Of a stretch of DNA of 23,218 bases, positions 1-7,895 are shown piece after piece (position 1 is the stretch's first letter; the number at the start of each line of letters is the position of its first letter). The stretch spans positions 1-23,218 of the forward strand of contig JAEWHT010000416.1 in assembly GCA_023387695.1 (NCBI GenBank). The letters are read 5' to 3'. The stretch is from Pseudomonadota bacterium. Lineage in GTDB: Bacteria > Pseudomonadota > Alphaproteobacteria > Rhizobiales > Xanthobacteraceae. A program made the position numbers and the translations under genes. The notes beneath the pieces are model-generated. The model did not search any database. It was not told the DNA's origin and worked only from the letters and a program-made list of their open reading frames with translations.

Positions 1-180
1 CTCGGCCACATTGCGACGATGCTGAAGGATCTCGACACGGTCGCCGATGTCGCCCAGGCGACGTCGACGCCGGTCCCCATGGCAACCCTCGCGGGGCAGA
101 TCTTCAGGCTTGCCAAGGCTGCGCGCGGCGCGGACGCGGACGCCTTGGAGATCTACAAGCTCTCGGCCAAAGAGCGCTGA
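1..180 (+). CDS. 3-hydroxyisobutyrate dehydrogenase-like oxidoreductase, C-terminal end (5' truncated by window)
   Basis: Open from the first base in frame 1 to a TGA at 178-180, giving the last 59 residues. The sequence reads as the helical C-terminal domain of the beta-hydroxyacid dehydrogenase family (3-hydroxyisobutyrate/6-phosphogluconate dehydrogenase-like). The conserved helix start KDLDTVADVAQ is followed by the PVPMATLAGQIFRLA segment that packs at the dimer interface. Family members reduce or oxidise short beta-hydroxy acids with NAD(P). The Rossmann domain and catalytic lysine lie outside the window, so the substrate cannot be judged. The gene converges on the flavin reductase gene, with only 6 bp between the two stop codons. 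Confidence 0.7.
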   Translation, partial: LGHIATMLKDLDTVADVAQATSTPVPMATLAGQIFRLAKAARGADADALEIYKLSAKER

Positions 181-186
181 ATCTCC

Positions 187-747
187 TTACGACTTCTTGC
201 GCTCATCATCTGCCAAAAATCGCCCATACATGCCCCGCGCAAACAACAGCGGTTCTTTTGCGTCGTAGGCATAGGCCTCGACCGCGCCGAGAAAGATCAC
301 GTGATCGCCGCCGTAATAGCGATTGACGGATCGACACTGAAAATTCGCCACGCTCTCGGCAAGCACTGGCGCATTGCCGAGGCCCGGCGTCCAGTCCACG
401 CCGGCAAACTTATCCTCGGACGATTTTGCGAATTTGTTGGCAAGCGCCTGCTGCGAGGTGCCCAGCACGTGGACGGTAAAATGGCTGGCATTCTGAAACA
501 CAGTCAGGCTCGATGAATAAACGCCGAGGCTCCAGAGAACCAGGGGAGGATTCAAGGAGACCGATGCGAACGAATTGCAGGTGATACCATAGGGCTTTCC
601 ATCCGCCGCCGTAGCCGTAATGATCGTAACGCCCGTTCCGTAGGTACCGAGAGCATTGCGAAAATCACGCGGATCGATCGACGAGCTATCGCTTGCGAGC
701 TCGTTGGCAGGATCAGGAGCGGCCGGATGCTTGGACTGGTCATTCAT
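187..747 (-). CDS. Flavin reductase family protein (reductase of a two-component monooxygenase)
   Basis: The 186-aa protein has the FMN-binding split-barrel fold of the flavin reductase-like (HpaC/HsaB) family. After a polar N-terminus of about 25 residues come RNALGTYGTGVTIIT and the flavin-contact segment GITCNSFASVSLNPPLVLWS, and near the C-terminus GGDHVIFLGAVEAY. Family length is normally 160-190 aa, so it is complete. It would reduce free FMN or FAD with NAD(P)H and pass it to an oxygenase partner. That partner is almost certainly the adjacent upstream gene, whose stop codon is 9 bp before this ATG. GAGG lies about 7 bases before the ATG. The family is clear; the flavin and nicotinamide preference is not visible. 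Confidence 0.88.
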   Translation of the reverse strand: MNDQSKHPAAPDPANELASDSSSIDPRDFRNALGTYGTGVTIITATAADGKPYGITCNSFASVSLNPPLVLWSLGVYSSSLTVFQNASHFTVHVLGTSQQALANKFAKSSEDKFAGVDWTPGLGNAPVLAESVANFQCRSVNRYYGGDHVIFLGAVEAYAYDAKEPLLFARGMYGRFLADDERKKS

Positions 748-756
748 CGGCCGGCC

Positions 757-1980
757 TCACAGCGTGAGATTCTCGGACGGCAGGCCGAGTGCCACACGTC
801 CATAATTGGTTCCGGCCGCATCGAAATTGAATGCCAGGTGCGAATTGATCGCGTGCGCATCGCGGAACTGCCGCTGCAGCACGCCCGTTGTGAACAGGCC
901 GCGTGCCCCACTCGCCGCAAACAGCATCGAGACGGCCTCTGTGCAAAGATTGACCGAGAACGCGCCATCGCGCCGATATCTGGTCTTGGTCGCCATGTCG
1001 GGTGTGCGACCACGCCGTGCGTCCTCCATCGCCTCAGTGCACGCTGCGCGCATGATCAGGCGCGCAGCATCGATCTTGGCAGAGGCCTCCGCGATTTTGA
1101 TTTGCGTGCTTTGGAAATCGCTCAGCTTGGCACGGTTGTACGTCGATATCCGGTGACGCGAGACCTCCGCATAGTCGTCCAGGCACGCCTGCGCATTGCC
1201 GAGCGCGACGCCGGAGAGAACATAGGGAAACAGCGAGAACACTGGCAGCGCGTACAGCGGATTGGGGTTTACCTTGCTGCCGGGTGTCGCGCCGCCTGCA
1301 AGTTCGCCCACCGCGACGGTCATATGATCCGGCACAAAGGCATCCCTGACCTCGACATCCGACGACCCGGTGCCGCGCAGTCCCGCAACATTCCAGGTGT
1401 CGAGAATTTTGTAGTCGGCCTTCGGCAACAGGAAGATGCGATACTCGATGCCGTCAGCCTCGTCGTCAGACGAGACGACGCTCGCGAGCATGTTCCACGC
1501 GCAGGAGCCGACGCCCGACGAGAATGGCCAGCTTCCCCGCAACCGGTATCCGCCCTCAACCTTGCTGGCGCGGCCGGCGGGGAAGATAAAAGACGATGCG
1601 ATCAGCACATCTGGATCCGGGCCCCAGACCAGATCCTGTGCACGCTGCTCGAACATTCCGAGCATCCAGTGATGACTTGCCAGGTTGGCAAAGTTCCAGG
1701 CGACCGATGCGTCGGCGCGCCCGATCAGCTCGGCGCAATCGATCAGGGCGACGTAATCGAGTTCGGCACCTCCAATACGCTTCGGCTGAAGCATCCGGAA
1801 CAGGCCGGCATCGTGCAGGTCCCGCTCGGTCTCCGGCGGGAGGTGCCGCAGCTCCTCAGTGCGAGCCGCGCGTTCCCGCAATTGCGGCACGAGTGACCGC
1901 GCATTGGCAATTATCGTCGCATAGGCTCTTTCGTCGGAGTTTGCCGACTGACCTACACTCGGCTCTTGACCAGGCGCCAT
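757..1980 (-). CDS. Acyl-CoA dehydrogenase-fold flavin-dependent monooxygenase, oxygenase component (HsaA/DszC-like)
   Basis: The 407-aa protein has the acyl-CoA dehydrogenase fold: an N-terminal helical domain with LPPETERDLHDAGLFRML, a middle beta domain with the SWPFSSG segment and GLRGTGSSDVEV, and a C-terminal four-helix domain. The FSSG and GLRGTGSSDVEV patterns are typical of group D flavin monooxygenases (HsaA, HpaB-like, DszC) rather than of true dehydrogenases. An adjacent flavin reductase supports that reading. It would hydroxylate an aromatic or heteroatom substrate using reduced flavin and oxygen. GAGGGAC precedes the ATG at about 5 bases. It is the second gene of a three-gene minus-strand operon. 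The substrate is unknown; the CoA-transferase upstream suggests a carboxylic acid or CoA-ester pathway. Confidence 0.85.
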   Translation of the reverse strand: MAPGQEPSVGQSANSDERAYATIIANARSLVPQLRERAARTEELRHLPPETERDLHDAGLFRMLQPKRIGGAELDYVALIDCAELIGRADASVAWNFANLASHHWMLGMFEQRAQDLVWGPDPDVLIASSFIFPAGRASKVEGGYRLRGSWPFSSGVGSCAWNMLASVVSSDDEADGIEYRIFLLPKADYKILDTWNVAGLRGTGSSDVEVRDAFVPDHMTVAVGELAGGATPGSKVNPNPLYALPVFSLFPYVLSGVALGNAQACLDDYAEVSRHRISTYNRAKLSDFQSTQIKIAEASAKIDAARLIMRAACTEAMEDARRGRTPDMATKTRYRRDGAFSVNLCTEAVSMLFAASGARGLFTTGVLQRQFRDAHAINSHLAFNFDAAGTNYGRVALGLPSENLTL

Positions 1981-2044
1981 TCGTGTCCCTCGCTATCATA
2001 CATTTATGCGGCGGGAACCTTGCCAAATCAAGCTGGTGCTGCGC

Positions 2045-3313
2045 TCAGCCCGACGACACGGCCTTGCCCTGCCCGAACGCCCCTTTTTCGGTCAAGGCAG
2101 CAATCCGGCTCTCGTCATACCCAAGCGTCTCGCGCATGACGCCTTCTGTATGCTCGCCAAGCAGTGGTGCAGCCACGGGATCGATTGCCGCCGTCATGCT
2201 CATGCTAATTGGCGGCTCGATGTTCGGTATCCACTGCGCCGTGCGATGCGGGATCCGGCTCAGGCGCGCGCGTTCGCGCGCTTCGGGCGCATTGAACCCT
2301 TCCTCAACGGTCCGGAGATAGCCGACCGGGATATTGGCCTGCTTCATCTTCGCCATCCAGTTCTCGAGCGTGTCACTGGCGAACACTTCCGCGATAGCCG
2401 CCCGCAGGAGTTCCTTGTTCTCGGACCTTGCCTTGCGCGAGGCGAACTGCGGCGCGTTGATGAGATCCGGCCGGTTCAGCACGTCGACGACCAGCCGTCG
2501 ATAAAGCCGGTCATTGGCGCAGGCCATGTAGAGCGGACCATCGGAGGCCTCGTAGACACCGACAGTGGGAGAACCGCTCGGCGAATTGCCGAACCGCCCC
2601 GGATTCTGGCCGTTGATCAGATAGGCCATGCCGTAGAAGCCGGTCATACCCATCGCGACATCGAACAACGCGACTTCGACATGCTGGCCCCGGCCCAGCC
2701 GATCCCGCGCTAACAGCGCCAGCAGGATCGCATTGCAAGCCGACATTCCCGTCGCCATGTCAACAATAGGTGGACCGGTACGAACCGCAGGACCATCGGC
2801 AAATCCATTGAGCGACATGAATCCGCTCTCGGCTTGGGTGATGGGGTCAAAGCCTGGGCGCGAGGCGAACGGTCCTGTGCGTCCGTAAGCGGAAATTGAG
2901 CAATAGACGAGCCGCGGGTTGAGCGGGGCGACGGCTTCATAGTCGAGGCCGAACTTCTTCATGACCCCGCTGGAAAAATTCTCGACGACCACGTCGGCCT
3001 TGCGGATCAGATCCAAAGCGATCTCGCGCGCCTCAGGCACCGACAGATCGAGCGCGATACCAGTTTTGTTGCGGTTCAGGCTAAGATAGGCGGCGCTTTC
3101 GCCGCCGATTTCAGCATGCTCATAGGCGCGTGTGTCGTCACCACCGTCGGGGTTTTCGATCTTGATGACGCGCGCGCCGAAGTCGGCTAGGGTCTGCGTG
3201 CAGGCCGGACCGGCGACCACACGCGTGAAGTCGACGACCAAGAGACCACCGAGCGCGGTCGGCCCTCCTGCCGCCCGCGACGGACGTTCCGGCAATTGAG
3301 GCTTGGTGGACAT
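2045..3313 (-). CDS. Class III CoA-transferase, CaiB/BaiF family
   Basis: The protein has 422 residues from the ATG at 3313, which I prefer over the longer frame from 3535. AAGGGAG sits about 8 bases upstream of it, and family homology begins some 20 residues later at LLVVDFTRVVAGPACTQTLAD, the usual N-terminus. Further family signatures are GARVIKIENPDGGDDTR, LNRNKTGIALDL, VVVENFSSGVMKKFGLDY and AYGRTGPFASRPGFDPITQA. The aspartate near residue 185 in PPIVDMATGM matches the catalytic Asp that forms the glutamyl/aspartyl-CoA intermediate. It moves CoA between a donor such as succinyl-CoA and an organic acid. It lies 64 bp upstream of the monooxygenase, so the three genes probably handle one substrate. 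Confidence 0.9.
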   Translation of the reverse strand: MSTKPQLPERPSRAAGGPTALGGLLVVDFTRVVAGPACTQTLADFGARVIKIENPDGGDDTRAYEHAEIGGESAAYLSLNRNKTGIALDLSVPEAREIALDLIRKADVVVENFSSGVMKKFGLDYEAVAPLNPRLVYCSISAYGRTGPFASRPGFDPITQAESGFMSLNGFADGPAVRTGPPIVDMATGMSACNAILLALLARDRLGRGQHVEVALFDVAMGMTGFYGMAYLINGQNPGRFGNSPSGSPTVGVYEASDGPLYMACANDRLYRRLVVDVLNRPDLINAPQFASRKARSENKELLRAAIAEVFASDTLENWMAKMKQANIPVGYLRTVEEGFNAPEARERARLSRIPHRTAQWIPNIEPPISMSMTAAIDPVAAPLLGEHTEGVMRETLGYDESRIAALTEKGAFGQGKAVSSG

Positions 3314-3489
3314 CTTGGGCGCTCCCTTGCATCGGCTTGTGCTCGCCGAATTTCCCGCACGCGAACTTAAAGCCCGATGGAGCCGACGACGCAAGTACTC
3401 CTGCATTCCATGTGAGCAAGCCCGCGTTGCGCCGACACACACCACGTTGACGTTGCTAAGCCCCCGTTCCGTTTCACGGGAGATCCCAT

Positions 3490-3918
3490 TCAGCGAAGTG
3501 ACCTCCGCCAATAAAGGGTATGCGACCAGGCCCATGGCACTTCAGGTTCGAAGAGCCGATAGCCCGCCTTGATAAAATTATTCGCAGAGAAACTGTTGTT
3601 GGTCGTATCCGAAACGATGTCTCTCCAACCGACACGCCGGCCCCGCGCCTCGACTGCCCGCATCAGTCTGAGCTGAAGCCCTCTCCCCCAATGCTGCTGC
3701 AAAACCCCGACCCTGGCAAAGTAGCCGCTATTGCGTACATGGCTCGACGGTACGACGCCCGCAAAGGCAACAGGCTTATCACCGCAGCAGGCAAGCCACC
3801 ACGCACCAAGATCGAACTGCGGCATAGCCGCAGCATCGAAAAATGTCAGTCGATGCAGATCAGCCAACGTGTCGGCAACATCGTCATCGGATGCATCGAC
3901 CATACGAATTCTGTACAT
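3490..3918 (-). CDS. GNAT family N-acetyltransferase
   Basis: The 142-aa protein has the GNAT fold. An N-terminal IRMVDASDDDVADTLADLH segment comes first. The acetyl-CoA-binding motif A follows, with beta4 (SGYFARVGVL) and the pyrophosphate loop QQHWGRGLQLRLM (Q/RxxGxG/A type). The C-terminal motif B includes NNSFSANNFIKAGYRLF. The acceptor substrate is unknown. GGAG lies 6 bases before the ATG. It sits at the distal end of the prophage-derived minus-strand block, 67 bp after the holin-like gene. Its final codons lie just upstream of the CoA-transferase gene. GNAT genes are common prophage passengers, but it could equally belong to the chromosome. Confidence 0.85.
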   Translation of the reverse strand: MYRIRMVDASDDDVADTLADLHRLTFFDAAAMPQFDLGAWWLACCGDKPVAFAGVVPSSHVRNSGYFARVGVLQQHWGRGLQLRLMRAVEARGRRVGWRDIVSDTTNNSFSANNFIKAGYRLFEPEVPWAWSHTLYWRRSLR

Positions 3919-3985
3919 GGCAGCTCCACAGGAACGAAACTACTGGATTGATCAGCCTTGCGACGATGCCATCGTCGTAAAAGGC

Positions 3986-4285
3986 TCACTTGCCCAGCAC
4001 GACCTTCACGCCGAGCCAGACGGCCCCCATCAACCCGGTCGCAAGCACTGTAATGACAGCCTTGAAGGTATAGCTTTGCGCCTGCTCTACGCTCTTGCGC
4101 CACCGCCGCAGGTGCTGGAAATCCGCCCTCACCTCCTTACGGTCATCATCTTCGATGCCAAAGGAAGCCAGCACCGACGCCACCGCCTTCAGTACGATCG
4201 CGTCGATGCTGTCCTGCTGAAGCCTTTGCTGTTCGGCGAGCGTCTCCGCCACGATCGCCCGGATCTCGTCATCTGGCATCTTCAC
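3986..4285 (-). CDS. Small phage membrane protein, holin-like
   Basis: The 99-aa protein has a charged, helical first half (ETLAEQQRLQQDSIDAIV), a central DFQHLRRWRKSVEQ segment and one hydrophobic helix near the C-terminus (VITVLATGLMGAVWLGVKV). Small proteins with an HLRRWRK segment followed by a single C-terminal membrane helix are common near lysis genes in tailed phages. That makes a holin or accessory lysis role plausible but unproven. Start: a GTG at 4285 whose last bases form a GTGA overlap with the stop of the upstream gene, indicating translational coupling. An in-frame ATG two codons later is an alternative. Confidence 0.6.
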   Translation of the reverse strand: MKMPDDEIRAIVAETLAEQQRLQQDSIDAIVLKAVASVLASFGIEDDDRKEVRADFQHLRRWRKSVEQAQSYTFKAVITVLATGLMGAVWLGVKVVLGK

Positions 4286-4839
4286 CGCTTGATGATCCTT
4301 GCAACATTCTCAAAGCCGCGTTTGGCGAAGTAGAAGCTGATGATCAGGTTTGCCGCCCACAGCGCCCATCCCGTCAGCGGGTCCGTGCTGCCGAGCCCCA
4401 AAACCTTGTCCCAGATGAGAAGCTTGCTGTAGTAAAATAGCGTCACATAGGCGAATTGCTTCTCTACCTCCCAGATGCGCACCAGCCGCGCGGCCGTATT
4501 GGTGCTTGCCCCGCCGGCTGTCGCGGAGAAATGCTCCTCCACGGTATCGCGCGCCAGGGTCTCGATCTCGGTCGTTCCGGTATGCGGCCGCAACGCCCTG
4601 ATCTGGCCGGCATCGAAACCTTCCGCGATAAGCTCGGCTTCGGTTTTGGTCACGACTTCGTGGAAGCAATAGTTGCAGTCGCGAATGCTGCGAGCACCGC
4701 GCTCGATGCCGAATTCCTCCGGCGGCACCCCCATCACCCTCGCCTGCGCGCGCTTGCGCGTGGTGACAATGGTGACGTCGTGCGTGACAAGAGAACCCAT
4801 CGGCGCAAGCGGCGCCGGGGCAAGCAAGGGAACAGGCAT
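4282..4839 (-). CDS. Chimeric protein: internal fragment of phage portal protein fused to a membrane (holin-like) segment
   Basis: The 185-aa reading frame has two parts. Residues 19 to about 125 match the middle of P22-like portal proteins: HDVTIVTTRKRAQARVMG, then VPPEEFGIE, ARSIRDCNYCFHEV and ELIAEGFDAGQIRAL. From about residue 127 the character changes to membrane-like: FAYVTLFYYSKLLIW, a short loop with STDPLTG, and WALWAANLIISFYFAKRGF, resembling small phage membrane proteins. The first 18 residues (Pro/Leu/Ala-rich) do not look like portal and are probably junction sequence. No good Shine-Dalgarno precedes the ATG. The piece preceding it in an intact portal is at 7019-7651. The remaining portal C-terminus and later head genes are absent. 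I read this as deletion plus insertion debris that kept an open frame. Confidence 0.65.
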   Translation of the reverse strand: MPVPLLAPAPLAPMGSLVTHDVTIVTTRKRAQARVMGVPPEEFGIERGARSIRDCNYCFHEVVTKTEAELIAEGFDAGQIRALRPHTGTTEIETLARDTVEEHFSATAGGASTNTAARLVRIWEVEKQFAYVTLFYYSKLLIWDKVLGLGSTDPLTGWALWAANLIISFYFAKRGFENVARIIKR

Positions 4840-4987
4840 GTTTGATTGAACTTTCGGTTCGTTATGCGGGCGCCCGACGCGAAGCAGCGAGCCGAGCTAG
4901 GACACGTTGTCGCGCTTGCGCCCGTGAATCGTGCTGAAGCGTCCCGGCAAGGCACATACCCGGGACAGCATCCGCAGCGCAGTCAGG

Positions 4988-6028
4988 CTAGTAAGCGTTT
5001 CTCCGCATGTAATCCTGGATGAGGCCAAGAAGACCGCCGGCTGACGGCCGCTCTGCATTCGTCGGATCGCTCACTACCGTTTGATCGATCGGGCTCGGGA
5101 GAGTAACGGGCGCGGCTTGTGTCGATCGAGAAAGTTCTCTCCTCCGCGCCGACGAGGCCCATCGATCCAATACATCGGCGCGATCGGGCGCCAACAGCGC
5201 CTCGAGCGGAAATGGTATCCGCTCGCGCGCCGCGGAGGGTGGCTCCGGAGCAAAGTGGAGCGGCGACACGGACTGATCGACAGCTGGCGTTGAATTGGGG
5301 CCGGCTCGTGAGCCCAGAGGCGGCAGCAGTGGTGTCGGACCGTTCGGTCCGCCGAGCGACGTCGGCCCTGCGGCATCGGGAACGATCATACCAGACGGGT
5401 TCGGTGCGCTTTCGACACGAGGATACTGTGTCGACCGTGTGCCGCCGGACGAGGGCGGCCGAACCTGCAAAGGCCGAGGGGCCGACACAATTGCGCGAGG
5501 TTCAAGAGGTGGCTTCGGCTCTCCGTTCTGGTACGGAAAGACGGGGCGATTGATGTCAAACGTATCCGGATCAGCTCTGTGCGTAATGTCGCTGGAATAG
5601 ATTCCGAACGGCTTGTTCGGATCGCCGTTCAAGGGCGCCTTGCCGGAGATGATCTCACGATGCAAATGCGGACCAGACGTGAGGCCTCCCTGCCCTTGCA
5701 CATATTCCTTCGTACCGATGAACGCACCCGGGATCGGTTGATCCGCCTGGATTGGCGTACCCGGAGAAGGCAAAGGATCGGGTCCCAGATGGCCGTACAG
5801 ATGATAAAATACCGTGCCGTCTGGTGCTTTTGATTTGACGACAACGGACTTGCCGTAGCCATCAATATTGCCGGTCCTGAATATTTCTCCACCATACTGG
5901 GCGTAGACCGGCGTTCCTGCCTTGGCCCGATTGTCATTCCCGCCATGATAGCCACCCTTGGTCTTCGCGCGGGGTGTCAACCAATTGTCGTCGGTCGGTC
6001 CATAGCCTGGATAGATATACTCGGGCAT
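4988..6028 (-). CDS. M23 family metallopeptidase with long disordered C-terminal stalk
   Basis: The 346-aa protein begins directly with an LytM/M23 peptidase domain (residues about 1-130). Zinc ligands are His28 and Asp32 in YHGGND, His121/His123 in GPHLHREI, and a HLYGHLG motif at 76-82. M23 enzymes cut peptidoglycan cross-bridges or stems. There is no signal peptide, so it needs a holin, a phage particle or a secretion system to reach the wall. Residues about 150-320 are rich in Pro, Ser and Gly and look disordered. The protein ends in a compact amphipathic tail (GGLLGLIQDYMRRNAY). It lies inside the interrupted portal gene and diverges from the exported protein at 6241. It could be a phage lysin or a delivered effector. 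Confidence 0.85.
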   Translation of the reverse strand: MPEYIYPGYGPTDDNWLTPRAKTKGGYHGGNDNRAKAGTPVYAQYGGEIFRTGNIDGYGKSVVVKSKAPDGTVFYHLYGHLGPDPLPSPGTPIQADQPIPGAFIGTKEYVQGQGGLTSGPHLHREIISGKAPLNGDPNKPFGIYSSDITHRADPDTFDINRPVFPYQNGEPKPPLEPRAIVSAPRPLQVRPPSSGGTRSTQYPRVESAPNPSGMIVPDAAGPTSLGGPNGPTPLLPPLGSRAGPNSTPAVDQSVSPLHFAPEPPSAARERIPFPLEALLAPDRADVLDRWASSARRRELSRSTQAAPVTLPSPIDQTVVSDPTNAERPSAGGLLGLIQDYMRRNAY

Positions 6029-6240
6029 CTCTTGATTCCGTCAATTGTTGACGATGGCGTGCGGCGCGGAGCAGTCCCGCACGCGCAGCAAGGAAAGCGG
6101 ACTTGCCAAGTCACCAGGCACTACTCTAGGTTGGCCACGCGGAAGACTGGGTCGATCTTCCGAAAGCAACTTGGGAGCCAGGCTATGCGCGTCATCCGTC
6201 GTGCGTTCCGCCGCAACTCTTCGCTGGCGGAGCCGGGCAT

Positions 6241-7071
6241 TTGAAATTCGTTTCAGCCATTCTCATCCCGGTCCGAGGAATGATGGTTCGGGCAATGCTT
6301 CTTGGTGGGCTTGCCACATCGATAGCGACAGCTGCCTCATTCACGAAAGCGTCTGCAAATTCTGCTTGCCCTGCCGGTTACCATTGTATGGAGCGATCTC
6401 CGCTGGACGGCATCTGTCAGCATCCAGCAGTGGTTCGCGATGACAAGGATAAATCGGATCGCTATGAGAGCGATCCGTTTTCGCCCGCAGTCGAGAAAGC
6501 CTGCCTGGCAAAGGCTGGTGCGCAGGCGGCCCGCCGCGGTGGCGAACTTCGTCTCAAGCTCGGCAGTGGTGCCGTCAAGCTCTACAAGGACAATCCGAAC
6601 AAGAAAGCGTGCGAGAGCGGTCAATCAGACAACTGCAAGAGCTACATGCTCTATGACTACTTTCCGGAGGCTCAGGCGTTTCTCGTCCACGTATTGTATT
6701 ATGAAAGCGACGGTTGGCTCCTCCTCCGGCAGCGGGATGGAAAAGAGGAAGAGATCGTCGCCCCGCCGCGCTACTCGCCCGGCAAAAAGTGGTTCGCATC
6801 GGTGTACTGGACCGATGGTCCTTCCGACGGAAACAACGGAATTGACATCGTCCCGGCGAACGGCGCTTCGACTGAGCCCGCGTTCCACTACAGACCCGAC
6901 CAGTATGAGCTTTGGGAGTATGTCGGCTGGGAAGGTGACGACCGCCTGTCAGTCAAGGTGAGCTGGCGTCCCAAGCCTGATTCCGATCTCGTAGATTGGC
7001 CCGCCGAAGTCGTTCGGATCAACGGACAATGGCAGTTGCGTCGCTGGCCTCCCGGTTCGCCGCGCCCCTGA
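6241..7071 (+). CDS. Exported protein of unknown function (candidate periplasmic partner of the M23 peptidase)
   Basis: The 276-aa protein starts with a signal peptide: basic residues, then AMLLGGLATSIATAASFT, with a likely cleavage after SANSA. The mature part begins with a Cys-rich stretch (three Cys in about 20 residues, plus three more Cys up to about residue 135). It continues as a mixed, probably beta-rich domain with many aromatics. I do not recognise a family. A TTG at 6241 has GGAG 8 bases upstream; ATGs at 6280 and 6283 are alternatives with a Shine-Dalgarno too close. It is the only plus-strand gene in the prophage block. It diverges from the M23 gene across 212 bp and converges on the portal fragment with a 53-bp 3' overlap. 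An inhibitor or immunity role is inference from context only. Confidence 0.75.
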   Translation: MKFVSAILIPVRGMMVRAMLLGGLATSIATAASFTKASANSACPAGYHCMERSPLDGICQHPAVVRDDKDKSDRYESDPFSPAVEKACLAKAGAQAARRGGELRLKLGSGAVKLYKDNPNKKACESGQSDNCKSYMLYDYFPEAQAFLVHVLYYESDGWLLLRQRDGKEEEIVAPPRYSPGKKWFASVYWTDGPSDGNNGIDIVPANGASTEPAFHYRPDQYELWEYVGWEGDDRLSVKVSWRPKPDSDLVDWPAEVVRINGQWQLRRWPPGSPRP

Positions 7072-7651
7072 CTTCCTCCGGCATCGTCTGCATCGCGGGT
7101 CGTGGATCGCTCATGTCATGCGCCGTGTGCGCGACGATCCTCATCGTCCCGTTTGACTCCGCGACATCCTGGGCGAGCAGCGCAAATTGGTCGTCGGTGA
7201 GGTCGTAGTAGGTCTCGCGGGTCTCCTCCTCCCGCTCCTCCCACCAGACCTTGACGACGCCAACCTTCGAGAGCAGCGCATCCTTGATGAAGGAATAGAG
7301 CACCATGAAGCCGGGATTCTGCTGCATGAAGACGTGATTGACGTAGTCAGTCTCCTGCTGCGCCGCGACGACGTCTTCCGGGCCGACCGGCTCGAAGCGC
7401 ACGACCTCGTCGGAGCCTGCAAAGATATCCATCAGCGACGGCATCAGCCCTTCGATGGTATCGGCGACGTCGGTCGAGACCGCACGCGAGCGACCGTCCT
7501 GCGCCGGCATGTCCTTGCTCATGTCGCCGAGATAATAGTCCATCGCATCGGCCCGCTCTTCGGCCAGCCGCGCCGCCGACATCGCGGCGAGCGCGTTGGC
7601 CTTCTCGGAGGCGAGCATCGCCTTCACTTCAGAGATCGACATTCTTGACAT
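7019..7651 (-). pseudogene. Phage portal protein, N-terminal fragment (interrupted)
   Basis: The 210-aa reading frame has a proper start: GAGAGG 5 to 6 bases before the ATG. Its first ~185 residues look like the N-terminus of a P22-like portal: helical MSRMSISEVKAMLASEK, RADAMDYYLGDMSKDM, VADTIEGLMPSLMDIFAGSD, FEPVGPEDVVAAQQETDYVN and a VGVVKVWWEE strand. Portals are normally over 500 aa. Homology appears to stop near IVAHTAHDMSD, and the last ~17 residues are antisense to the end of the exported-protein gene at 6241-7071. The continuation of the portal (HDVTIVTTRK onward) is found 2.2 kb downstream at 4282-4839. The gene is therefore split by inserted cargo and cannot make a functional portal. 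Confidence 0.7.
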
Positions 7652-7709
7652 TGCAGCCTCTCGGTTCTTCAGCTTACGTCCCTGACGGACGATGCAGCGG
7701 CTTTCCCGC

Positions 7710-7895
7710 TCATTGCTGTATCAACGGGCGAACCCAGCGGTTGAACCAGTCCGGGCTGTCGTCAAGATGCGGGCCGCGCTGGTCATGCACCCCCCAGATA
7801 GGGAGTTGGACGGAATAGGTCGGCATGGGTTCACCCGCGAAGACGCCCGCCGACCTGTTCGCCAACGTATGGGGCGATTCACCGGGCATCTCCAT
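7710..7895 (-). pseudogene. Orphan C-terminal tail of a prophage-associated effector (remnant)
   Basis: This frame encodes about 61 residues. The last ~45 align with the C-terminus of the nuclease toxin at 11935-13584: AGVFAGEP versus VGSFADEP, LPIWGV versus PPIWGL, and DSPDWFNRWVRPLIQQ versus DSEEWFSRWIQPLLRQ. No enzymatic domain precedes it. Its upstream part runs antiparallel-free but out of frame across the 3' end of the secreted-protein gene, overlapping it by 17 bp, with no ribosome binding site at the nominal ATG (7895). I interpret it as the surviving 3' end of a second effector gene whose body was lost, or as a tail that was once fused to another protein and went out of frame. Confidence 0.55.

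Noticed and set aside
727..1896. 389-aa plus-strand ORF
   Set aside because: Antisense shadow of the flavin monooxygenase; the minus-strand protein has clear family motifs and operon context.
3314..3535. N-terminal extension of the CoA-transferase frame
   Set aside because: Family homology and a good ribosome site place the start at 3313; the extension reads like non-coding sequence.
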